NCBI GenBank assembly: GCA_012800565.1
Contig: JAAZIZ010000299.1
Location: forward strand, 1-8,301
DNA: 8,301 nt
DNA from: Lentisphaerota bacterium
GTDB lineage: Bacteria > Verrucomicrobiota > Lentisphaeria > Oligosphaerales > Oligosphaeraceae
Direction of reading: 5' to 3'
Part shown: in pieces, positions 1-5,596 of the stretch
Numbering within the stretch: position 1 is the stretch's first letter
How the letters are laid out: the number at the start of each line of letters is the position of its first letter
Translations under genes and position numbers: made by a program
Notes under the pieces: model-generated
Database searches by the model: none
What the model saw: only the letters and a program-made list of their open reading frames with translations
Told to the model about the DNA's origin: nothing

Positions 1-213
1 AACCTGGGCTCCCTGGATGAGGCCGAGAGTATTCTTCTGCAGGATGGCGGTCTGCAGATTCCTGACTTGCGCGAAGGCGAATGCTCGTTGTCAGAACTCT
101 ATGTCTACATTCAATGTGAAAAGGCCCGGCGCACTGGCCGCGTTCTGGAACCTGCGGCAGTGCAGATTCCGCCGGTTCTCGATTTCCGGATGAATAAAAG
201 CCGCAGCAAGTAA
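1..213 (+). CDS. C-terminal end of an unrecognised protein (partial, 5' end outside the window)
   Basis: Frame 1 is open from the first base to a TAA at 211-213 and gives the last 70 residues of a protein. The fragment begins NLGSLDEAESILL, contains an acidic, cysteine-containing middle (LREGECSLSELYVYIQCEKA) and ends in a basic tail, MNKSRSK. I see no membrane segment, signal or familiar motif, and I do not recognise the family. The reading frame and codon use (many CTG, CAG, GGC codons) match the neighbouring genes, so it is probably real coding sequence. It lies 35 nt before the HAD phosphatase gene on the same strand, so the two may be co-transcribed. Function unknown. Confidence 0.6.
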   Translation, partial: NLGSLDEAESILLQDGGLQIPDLREGECSLSELYVYIQCEKARRTGRVLEPAAVQIPPVLDFRMNKSRSK

Positions 214-236
214 GAATTGCTTGTCTTGCTGCGCGG

Positions 237-243
237 AAGGAGG
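237..243 (+). promoter_or_regulatory. Shine-Dalgarno that sets the TTG start of the HAD gene
   Basis: AAGGAGG at 237-243 is a full match to the anti-Shine-Dalgarno sequence. It stands 5 nt before the TTG at 249. No ATG lies at a suitable distance, so this site is the main reason to accept a TTG start. Confidence 0.75.
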
Positions 244-248
244 ATAGA

Positions 249-1103
249 TTGCCCGTTGCTAAGAATTTGAAACTGCTTTGCTTTGATTTGGATGGCACGG
301 TGCTGGCCGGGGGGCAGCCGCTTTCATCTGCGAACTGGCAGACCCTGCAGGCATTGCGTGAGGCTGGAGTCGTCCTGGCAGCGGCCAGTGGACGCAACCG
401 GCAGTCGCTGTGCAAGGTGCTGAGCCCGGACACTCCGCTGGATTACGCTATCTTTTCCACGGGTACAGGTATCCTGCGCTGGGAAGATAAAAGCATAATC
501 CGGCGGCAGGAATTATCGGCTGCCCAGGTAGCAGCCGCGCTGCAGGTGCTCCTGGAACGCAAAATTGATGTCATGGTCCAGGATATTTTGCCGGATAATC
601 ATATTTTCCACTATCGCCATTTTTCACAACCGGAAAACTGCTCCACCGATTTCTTCCGCCGGGTGGAAATTTACCGTGACAGCTGCCGGCAGTTGCCGGA
701 GCCGTGTGTCTGGCAGTCCCCGGCCAGTCAGCTGCTGGCGGTGCTGCCGCCGGATGAGCAGCTTTTCCTGGATATCTCCGCACTTTTGCAGGATTTCTCG
801 GTGGTCCGCTCGACTTCACCCCTGGATAATACCAGCATCTGGATGGAAATATTTGCGCCGGGGGTCAATAAATCTTCGGGGGCAGCCTGGCTGGCCGAAC
901 AGCTTGCCGACAGTCAGGGGCGGACGGTGGATACTTATGCCTTGGGCAATGACCATAACGATTTAGACCTGCTGCATTGGGCCGGACAGGCGTTGGTGGC
1001 GGCTCGGTCTCCCTGGGAGCTGCGTCGTCATTTCCCGGCTTTGAGCAGCCCACCGGAACAGAGCCTGCCGGAAGCGGCAGAAAGATGGGATTTGTTTGCC
1101 TGA
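249..1103 (+). CDS. Cof-type HAD-superfamily phosphatase (subfamily IIB)
   Basis: A predicted cytosolic, Mg-dependent phosphohydrolase of 284 aa, the usual size for Cof/YidA-like enzymes, which typically act on small sugar phosphates or cofactor phosphates. Motif I is CFDLDGTV (residues 11-18, nucleophile D13 and acid/base D15). Motif II is AAASGRN with S47. Motif III is K208 in GVNKSSG, and motif IV is GNDHND at 233-238. The middle part, roughly residues 75-195, fits the C2-type cap placed between motifs II and III. Motif IV has Asn at position 234, where Asp is more usual; D235 and D238 remain to hold Mg, and GNDxND forms occur in this family, so activity is expected. The start is TTG, chosen because of a perfect Shine-Dalgarno 5 nt upstream. 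The gene ends 18 nt before the end of the converging folE, with no hairpin terminator between them. The substrate cannot be predicted. Confidence 0.88.
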   Translation: MPVAKNLKLLCFDLDGTVLAGGQPLSSANWQTLQALREAGVVLAAASGRNRQSLCKVLSPDTPLDYAIFSTGTGILRWEDKSIIRRQELSAAQVAAALQVLLERKIDVMVQDILPDNHIFHYRHFSQPENCSTDFFRRVEIYRDSCRQLPEPCVWQSPASQLLAVLPPDEQLFLDISALLQDFSVVRSTSPLDNTSIWMEIFAPGVNKSSGAAWLAEQLADSQGRTVDTYALGNDHNDLDLLHWAGQALVAARSPWELRRHFPALSSPPEQSLPEAAERWDLFA

Positions 1104-1121
1104 GACCAGCCAGGGGATGCT

Positions 1122-1682
1122 TCAACCGATAAATGGCCGCTGGATCAGCTGCAGGAACTCATTGCGGGTGGCCGCGGAGTCGTGAAAACTGCCCAGGACT
1201 GCCGAAGTGATCATGCTGGAATTCTGCTTCTCAACCCCGCGCATCATCATGCATAGATGGCGGCATTCCATCACTACGCCTACGCCCTCAGCGTTGACCT
1301 TGTCCTTGACATAGCGGGCAATCTGCTGGGTCAGGCGCTCCTGCAGCTGCAAACGGCTGGCAAAACAGTCCACCAGACGGGCGATCTTGCTTACCCCGAA
1401 GACTTTTCCTTTGGGAATATAGCCGACGTGACAGCGGCCGTAGAACGGCAGGATATGGTGTTCGCACATACTGAACACTTCAATGTCCCGCACAATGACC
1501 ATGTGGTTGCTTTCTTCGTGGAAGACCGCATCACCGACAATTTCATCCGGGTCGGTGTGATATCCCCGTAACAGGAATTCCATGCTTTGCTGGACGCGTT
1601 CCGGAGTATGACGCAACCCTTCGCGGGTGGGGTCGTCACCGCTTTGAGCCAGAAATTCGCGAACCAGATTGCTGATTTCCAT
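1122..1682 (-). CDS. folE: GTP cyclohydrolase I (type IA)
   Basis: FolE converts GTP to 7,8-dihydroneopterin triphosphate, the first step of folate and other pterin synthesis, as a cytosolic zinc-dependent decamer. In the 186-aa form the zinc ligands are C73 and H76 in SMCEHHILPFYG and C144 in ECRHLCMMMRGV. H142 matches the catalytic histidine, and E152 in VEKQNS matches the guanine-binding glutamate. The family signatures YIPKGKVFGVSKIARLVD and SSMITSAVLGSF are also present, so the protein looks complete and active; the zinc cysteine and histidine mark it as IA, not IB. A TTG four codons upstream (1694) is in frame, but I prefer the ATG at 1682: it has GAGG six nt before it and follows the stop of the aminotransferase gene by a single base (TAA-G-ATG), the classic layout of translational coupling. 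Confidence 0.96.
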   Translation of the reverse strand: MEISNLVREFLAQSGDDPTREGLRHTPERVQQSMEFLLRGYHTDPDEIVGDAVFHEESNHMVIVRDIEVFSMCEHHILPFYGRCHVGYIPKGKVFGVSKIARLVDCFASRLQLQERLTQQIARYVKDKVNAEGVGVVMECRHLCMMMRGVEKQNSSMITSAVLGSFHDSAATRNEFLQLIQRPFIG

Positions 1683-1683
1683 C

Positions 1684-2994
1684 TTATGCCTCAATTTCCT
1701 GGGCGGCCTGATAAATCAGCTGGAAGAGGTCCGGAATTTCGTTGACTTCCAAACAGCTGAAAGCAATGCGTAAATTAGTGCTGGTAATGGCGATGGTCCC
1801 GACGCCGAATTTCTGCAGCAGCTTCTGGCGCAGTGTTTCGGCATCGCCTTTTTTGATCTGCAGACACATAAAGTAGCCGCTATTGAAAGGGTAGGGGACG
1901 AAGTACTCTGCATATTCCGGATGGCTGTCCAGAGTCTGCCGGACCGCCCGGGCGCGTTTGCCCATCAGTTCCGCTTTCGCCGCCCGCTGCTCATAAAAAT
2001 CGCTTGCCCGCAAGGCCCGCAGAGCGATTTTTTGCGAGAGTTGCGAGCTGTTGCTGATCGTGCTGCGGATCAGTCCGGCCGTCTTGGCTTCCAGGGCAGC
2101 ATAGAGCGGGCTGTTGTTTTCCGCTCCGCCGACGGAGAAAGTCAGGAATCCGATTCGCAGTCCCCAGACATACAGTTCCTTGGTAGCTGCATCGGCCTTG
2201 ATTGCCAGCAGCCGCGGGTGGCGTCCGGCCAGCTTGCTGTACAGCGACTCGCGCATAATGTTCTCTTCAAAGAACAACCCGTAGTAAGCGTCATCAACCA
2301 GGGCGATGACATTCACGCCGCGTGCGGCAGTGGCCAGCAATGCGTCAGCCAGTTCCTGCCCCTCGCTCTCGGTCGGGGTGTAGCCGCTGGGGTTGTTCGG
2401 GAAGTTGAGCAGGCAGAGAATTTTGCTGCCCGGGACTTGTGCCGCCAAGGCTTCCCGGAAAGACGCGCAGTCCAGCCCCCCGGTCCGGAAAAACTTCCAG
2501 AACTGCAGTTTTGCTCCGATGCGGTCCTGGAAATTCAGGTGGTAGTTGTCCCAGTTCATATCCGGCAGCAGCACTGTGTCGTTGGCATCAACAAACAAGT
2601 CTGCAGCCAGAGAAATAGCGTTGGATAGGCCATTGGTTACGACGGGCAGGCTGCCGGAGTAAGACTGCAGTGTAGGGTTGTCATGCAGATTCTTCTCCTG
2701 CCAGGCGGAACGCAGTTCAGGAATGCCTGGCGAAGGAGCGTAAAGCAGAGCATCACTGGGATTCCAGCCGGGAAGACTGTCCATAACGCTGTCAAGGGCC
2801 ATCGCCTGGCCGAGCTCCATCGCAGTGCCGATGCTGGCATTATAGCGCTTAGCCAGTTTCTTGGCTTCAGCAGACTGACTTAAGATGCCTTTGACGGGAA
2901 AATAAATCCGGCGCCCCAGAGCTGAGAGCATCTCCAGGACATGGGGATTTACTTGGGCAATTTTTTCGTTCAGTTCGATTGCCAGCTGGTTCAT
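1684..2994 (-). CDS. Class I/II fold PLP-dependent aminotransferase, aspartate/aromatic-like
   Basis: A complete 436-aa fold-type I aminotransferase, expected in the cytosol. Active-site residues are easy to place: W148 in DMNWDNYH (stacks on the cofactor ring in the aspartate aminotransferase group), N201 in NFPNNPSGY, D234 and Y237 in LVDDAYYGLFFE, the Schiff-base K272 in DAATKELYVWGLRIGF, R280 near the PLP phosphate, and R409 in TNLRIAFS, which should bind the substrate carboxylate. The spacing K-x7-R and the Trp-Asn pair recall the AspC/TyrB branch more than the LL-diaminopimelate or histidinol-phosphate branches, but I cannot name the substrate. The ATG at 2994 has AGGA seven nt upstream. 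folE follows after one base, so the two form a coupled pair. Candidate promoters and a terminator-like hairpin lie upstream at 3064-3123. Confidence 0.9.
   Translation of the reverse strand: MNQLAIELNEKIAQVNPHVLEMLSALGRRIYFPVKGILSQSAEAKKLAKRYNASIGTAMELGQAMALDSVMDSLPGWNPSDALLYAPSPGIPELRSAWQEKNLHDNPTLQSYSGSLPVVTNGLSNAISLAADLFVDANDTVLLPDMNWDNYHLNFQDRIGAKLQFWKFFRTGGLDCASFREALAAQVPGSKILCLLNFPNNPSGYTPTESEGQELADALLATAARGVNVIALVDDAYYGLFFEENIMRESLYSKLAGRHPRLLAIKADAATKELYVWGLRIGFLTFSVGGAENNSPLYAALEAKTAGLIRSTISNSSQLSQKIALRALRASDFYEQRAAKAELMGKRARAVRQTLDSHPEYAEYFVPYPFNSGYFMCLQIKKGDAETLRQKLLQKFGVGTIAITSTNLRIAFSCLEVNEIPDLFQLIYQAAQEIEA
1689..1692 (-). promoter_or_regulatory. folE Shine-Dalgarno inside the end of the aminotransferase gene
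   Basis: On the - strand GAGG (1692 down to 1689) lies within the last sense codons of the upstream gene, six nt before the folE ATG at 1682. It decides between that ATG and the TTG at 1694, which would place this site inside folE. Its position inside translated sequence fits coupled translation. Confidence 0.55.
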
Positions 2995-3063
2995 TGTGGT
3001 TTCCTGAGATAGAGAGTAGAATATGGCGGAGAAAGCCTGGCAATATTTCCAGGTTAACCATAT

Positions 3064-3092
3064 AATTTAATTCTTGCCTGCATATTTGCGAA
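3064..3092 (-). promoter_or_regulatory. Candidate promoter for the aminotransferase-folE pair
   Basis: Read on the - strand, TTCGCA (3092-3087) and TAAATT (3069-3064) are separated by 17 nt and each match four of six sigma-70 consensus bases. The left copy of the 12-bp inverted repeat fills most of the spacer. The match is weak and was chosen partly for its position about 70 nt before the gene. Confidence 0.25.
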
Positions 3093-3164
3093 TGCGGGAT
3101 GGAAAAAAGCGCGCACCGGCGCTGGGGCGAAGGGTGCTAGAGTAATTTACTGTGCAGGCAAGAA
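3071..3164. repeat. 94-bp segment bounded by perfect 12-bp inverted repeats
   Basis: TTCTTGCCTGCA at 3071-3082 is the exact reverse complement of TGCAGGCAAGAA at 3153-3164, with 70 nt between. Each gene of the divergent pair therefore has the same 12-bp element upstream of it, read in its own direction of transcription. A terminator-like hairpin sits between the arms, and a perfect TATAAT hexamer (3061-3066, + strand) lies just outside the left arm. It may be paired operator sites, a small palindromic mobile remnant, or a short RNA closed by a 12-bp stem; the sequence does not decide. Only a dinucleotide (AA) repeats at the flanks, so a target-site duplication is not convincing. Confidence 0.6.
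3103..3123 (-). terminator. Terminator-like hairpin in the divergent region
   Basis: On the - strand AGCGC (3123-3119) pairs with GCGCT (3112-3108) around a six-base loop and is followed directly by a run of T residues (3108-3103). This has the shape of a short intrinsic terminator acting on - strand transcripts. It lies upstream of the aminotransferase start, so it could stop antisense transcription coming from the PH-domain gene side, or act as an attenuator if the aminotransferase promoter is further upstream. The stem is only five pairs. Confidence 0.4.
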
Positions 3165-3168
3165 AACT

Positions 3169-3201
3169 TTGATTTGACAAAATATTCCGCTACAATAAAT
3201 T
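3169..3201 (+). promoter_or_regulatory. Candidate sigma-70 promoter for the PH-domain membrane protein gene
   Basis: Two overlapping choices exist. TTGATT (3169-3174) with 16 nt to TACAAT (3191-3196) has a good -10 box. TTGACA (3174-3179), a perfect -35, has 16 nt to TAAATT (3196-3201). The perfect -35 and the TACAAT are only 11 nt apart and cannot work together. The region is locally AT-rich and 50-80 nt before the gene, as expected. The right arm of the 12-bp inverted repeat ends five nt upstream. Confidence 0.5.
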
Positions 3202-3252
3202 ATTGGAATTGTGCCGGCGAAGATGTCTGAAAAGAGAAAATGAAGGTTGAAG

Positions 3253-3840
3253 ATGGTTCTGACAGGATCGATTCCACGGGAACTTGGCAACAAGGTCAGG
3301 GGTGAGTTAGAGTCGGGAGAGCATATCTTGTGGATGGGGCAACCCATTCCCCGGTTCTTTACAGCGGCTTCAATCGGCAGCTTTCTGTTTGCCATTCCCT
3401 GGACGGCATTCGCTGTTTTCTGGATGTGGGGAGCTTGCGGAGGCAAGCTGCCTGACCTCAGCAAGGGGGTAATGGAACTCCTGTTCCCTCTCTTCGGGTT
3501 GCCATTTGTCCTGATCGGTCTCGCTATGCTGTCAGTCCCACTGTGGATGTACCGGCGGGCATTCAGAACGGTTTATGTCATAACGGATCGCCGAGCCATC
3601 ACTTTCGAGGCCGGATGGAACAGAGCAATAACAATCCGGAGTTATCCTCCGGCAAGGCTCCAGAATATTTTCCGCAGGGAGAAACGGGACGGAACTGGGG
3701 ATGTAATTTTCGGGCAGGAATTTTATTCAGATGCAAAAGGGAGGCAAGGTTCGACCGAATATGGTTTTCTGAACATCCGGGAACCAAAGACTGCTGAGAA
3801 TATGTTGAAGCAACTTGCCGCCCAGACAGTGGAAATGTGA
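3253..3840 (+). CDS. Two-helix membrane protein with a bacterial PH-like domain
   Basis: A 195-aa predicted inner-membrane protein of unknown role. The N-terminus carries the pattern LESGEHILWMGQP (about 19-31), which often opens bacterial PH-domain (bPH_2-like) membrane proteins. Two hydrophobic segments follow, near residues 35-60 and 75-99, and then a basic MYRRAFRTVYVITDRRAITFE stretch beginning a soluble beta-rich domain (about 103-185) that contains YGFLNIREPKTAENMLKQL. The layout, with both helices before a cytosolic PH-like domain, is what the assignment rests on. I chose ATG 3253, with GAAGG six nt upstream; an in-frame TTG at 3247 lies too close to that site. Two tiny overlapping reading frames (ATG 3223 and ATG 3240) precede it in other frames. 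The gene is flanked by candidate promoters on both sides and may be a single-gene unit. No ligand or partner can be named. Confidence 0.75.
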   Translation: MVLTGSIPRELGNKVRGELESGEHILWMGQPIPRFFTAASIGSFLFAIPWTAFAVFWMWGACGGKLPDLSKGVMELLFPLFGLPFVLIGLAMLSVPLWMYRRAFRTVYVITDRRAITFEAGWNRAITIRSYPPARLQNIFRREKRDGTGDVIFGQEFYSDAKGRQGSTEYGFLNIREPKTAENMLKQLAAQTVEM

Positions 3841-3873
3841 AGTTGAACTGAAAACACAGTGGTTAAAAACGGG

Positions 3874-3902
3874 TTGTGGGCGTTAGCCACGCTGTGTATA
3901 TA
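3874..3902 (+). promoter_or_regulatory. Candidate promoter for murF
   Basis: TTGTGG (3874-3879), 17 nt, then TATATA (3897-3902), about 40 nt before the murF start. The two boxes match the consensus in four of six positions each. The same stretch can fold: CACAG-TGG (3855-3862) pairs with CCA-cg-CTGTG (3887-3896), with a smaller GTGG/CCAC hairpin inside. No T run follows, so I do not call it a terminator. Confidence 0.35.
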
Positions 3903-3944
3903 CAATAACTCAAATCGGCAGCACCGTTTATGCAAAGGGCGACA

Positions 3945-5354
3945 ATGTCAGCGGTATACTTCTCCTGGACAGAATTACTTTCACTTACTGGCGGGCAATG
4001 GCTGCTCCCGCCAGCCGAATGCACTGCGCAGGCGGGCGTGACCGGGGTCAGTGATGACAGCCGGCAGACGCCGCGGGGCAGTCTGTTTATTGCTATTGCG
4101 GGAGAAATCGCGGACGGGCATAATTTTCTGCCGCAGGCCATCGCTGCCGGCGCCGGCGCAGTCTGCTTGGAAAAGGCACCGACAGCAGAAATGCTGCAGC
4201 AGATGCGTGATAACTGCTGTCCCTGTCTGCAGGTACCGGACAGCCTTGCAGCTTTCCAGACCTTGGCCAGAGCGCATGGCCGGAAATTTCCGCAGCTGCG
4301 CATTTTGGGCATAACCGGCAGCTGCGGCAAAACCAGTACCAAGGAAATGTGTGCGGCGGTGCTGGAACAGCGCTGGCCGGGGCAGGTACTGAAAACCCTC
4401 GGCAATACCAATAACCACTACGGTCTGCCCAGAAATCTGCTGCGCCTGGACCAGTCCCATCGTCTGGCGGTGCTGGAAATGGGCAGCAACCATCCGGGCG
4501 AAATAGCCCATCTGGCCACCCTGGCACCACCAAACGTCGGGCTGGTCTGCAATATCGGCTCCGCACACCTGGAATTTTTTCATGACTTGTCCGGGGTTGC
4601 AACTGAGAAAGGAGATTTGCTGGCGGCGATTGCAGCTGACGGCATCGCCATCTTCCCGGCCGAAACGCCCGGTCGGGAGATATTGGAGAAAAAAGCCGGG
4701 CAGCGGAAAATCATAACTTTCGGCAGCAGTGCCGCGGCAGATGTCCGCTGTGAATACCTGGGACTGGCCGCAGGGGAACAGGCTGCTTTGCGCCTTTCCT
4801 GGCGTGATTGCCGGGAAGTGCGGGAATTCTGCTGGAAAATCGGCGGTGCGCATCAGGCGCTCAATGCCGCGGCCGCGGCCGCGGCCGGGAAGGCTTTTGG
4901 TTTGACTGCGGATGAAATTGTCGCTGGACTGCAGAGTTGTACTCTGCCCGGTCAACGCATGGAAATCGTAGAGCGCGAAGGAGTTTTCTGGGCCAATGAC
5001 GCTTACAATGCCAACCCTGACAGCGCCGCCGCCGCTTTGGCCTGGTTCGCTGAGGTCAGCCGGACTGCCAGCCGGCGCATCATCATTTTAGGCGAGATGC
5101 GCGAATTGGGTGACCTGGCTCCGCAGGCCCACTTGCGCCTGCTGCAGCAGGCGCGGGCGGCATTTCCTGAGGCCGAAATCATTTGCGTAGGCAAACTGAT
5201 GGCCGCCCCGGCGCAGGCACTACAGCTGGCGTATTATCCCGATGTCGATGCTCTGCTGCAGGGACTGCCGGCAAAATTCCCACCGCGTACTTGGATTCTG
5301 CTCAAGGCCTCGAACGGCGTGAAGCTTTACACCTTGCCGGACCGAAAGCAATAG
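3945..5354 (+). CDS. murF: UDP-N-acetylmuramoyl-tripeptide--D-alanyl-D-alanine ligase
   Basis: MurF is the cytosolic ATP-dependent ligase that adds the D-Ala-D-Ala dipeptide to the UDP-MurNAc-tripeptide in peptidoglycan synthesis. The 469-aa form has the expected order: an N-terminal UDP-substrate domain with GVSDDSRQTPRGSLFIA (34-50), the central ATPase with P-loop GITGSCGKTSTKE (122-134, K129), TLGNTNNHYGLP (151-162), LEMGSNHPGEIAHL (177-190) and NIGSAHLEFF (203-212), then the C-terminal domain with NDAYNANPDS (351-360) and ILGEMRELGD (381-390). All point to a working enzyme. The P-loop has Cys where Asn is more common; this change is tolerated. ATG 3945 has AAGGG five nt upstream; an in-frame ATG at 3930 has no clear Shine-Dalgarno. 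A run of seven alanines (308-314) is encoded by alternating GCC and GCG. The usual mur-fts neighbours are absent, so this murF stands outside a dcw cluster here. Confidence 0.96.
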   Translation: MSAVYFSWTELLSLTGGQWLLPPAECTAQAGVTGVSDDSRQTPRGSLFIAIAGEIADGHNFLPQAIAAGAGAVCLEKAPTAEMLQQMRDNCCPCLQVPDSLAAFQTLARAHGRKFPQLRILGITGSCGKTSTKEMCAAVLEQRWPGQVLKTLGNTNNHYGLPRNLLRLDQSHRLAVLEMGSNHPGEIAHLATLAPPNVGLVCNIGSAHLEFFHDLSGVATEKGDLLAAIAADGIAIFPAETPGREILEKKAGQRKIITFGSSAAADVRCEYLGLAAGEQAALRLSWRDCREVREFCWKIGGAHQALNAAAAAAAGKAFGLTADEIVAGLQSCTLPGQRMEIVEREGVFWANDAYNANPDSAAAALAWFAEVSRTASRRIIILGEMRELGDLAPQAHLRLLQQARAAFPEAEIICVGKLMAAPAQALQLAYYPDVDALLQGLPAKFPPRTWILLKASNGVKLYTLPDRKQ

Positions 5355-5416
5355 GGCAACCCTGTTGGGGTGACGGTTCAATGAAGAGGAACCAACCGCC
5401 AGGAACGCCAAATGCT

Positions 5417-5446
5417 ACAACGTCCACATTGTCCACAACGTCCACA
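5417..5446 (+). repeat. Short 9-bp tandem repeat, three units, in the murF-hisB gap
   Basis: Three adjacent 9-mers, ACGTCCACA (5420-5428), TTGTCCACA (5429-5437) and ACGTCCACA (5438-5446), share GTCCACA. Seen another way, the 12-mer ACAACGTCCACA occurs twice, 18 nt apart. The middle unit differs from a DnaA box (TTATCCACA) at one base. It lies downstream of murF, well before the hisB promoter candidate. Purpose unknown; it may simply be slippage. Confidence 0.65.
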
Positions 5447-5500
5447 ACTGCTGGTCGCGCTCTCTGTTTCCCCTGCAAAATGGCACCCCATTACGCTGTT

Positions 5501-5521
5501 TTTTCCGGTAAAACCGGGAAA
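5501..5521. other. Hairpin of about nine pairs between murF and hisB
   Basis: TTTTCCGGT (5501-5509) can pair with ACCGGGAAA (5513-5521), with one G-T wobble and a three-base AAA loop. No T run follows on either strand, so it is not a standard intrinsic terminator, though it could mark the 3' end of a murF transcript. It is the only strong stem in the first two thirds of this 242-nt gap. Confidence 0.4.
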
Positions 5522-5535
5522 TTCTGCGGCCGGAG

Positions 5536-5563
5536 TTTCCAAATCATTTGCAATGATTATATT
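5536..5563 (+). promoter_or_regulatory. Candidate hisB promoter with an inverted repeat in the spacer
   Basis: TTTCCA (5536-5541) and TATATT (5558-5563) are 16 nt apart and lie 34-60 nt before the hisB ATG. The spacer is an inverted repeat, AATCATT-TGC-AATGATT (5542-5558), with perfect 7-bp arms whose last base overlaps the -10 box. A repressor bound here would block the promoter, so this is a reasonable operator candidate, but no known regulator family matches clearly. Confidence 0.4.
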
Positions 5564-5586
5564 ATTGCTTTGTTTCAGACTTCAGG

Positions 5587-5596
5587 AATGATCATT
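5587..5596. promoter_or_regulatory. Perfect 10-bp palindrome directly before the hisB start codon
   Basis: AATGATCATT is its own reverse complement and fills the space between the hisB Shine-Dalgarno (AGGA, 5584-5587) and the ATG at 5597. It is built from the same AATGAT and ATCATT half-sites as the inverted repeat 40 nt upstream. Confidence 0.4.

Noticed and set aside
1104..1121. Shared terminator between the converging HAD gene and folE
   Set aside because: Only 18 nt separate the stops, and they contain no inverted repeat or T run.
1921..2628. 235-codon + strand frame antisense to the aminotransferase
   Set aside because: It lies entirely within a gene whose active-site residues are all in place, and its own translation has no recognisable pattern.
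3981..4955. Long 324-codon frame antisense to murF
   Set aside because: It is a GC-driven shadow of a clear murF; its translation has no family motif and no ribosome site at its start.
5183..5596. A longer start for hisB, extending the frame back into murF
   Set aside because: The added residues lie over murF coding sequence and a repeat-rich gap and resemble no IGPD sequence; ATG 5597 has a good ribosome site and gives the family's usual length.
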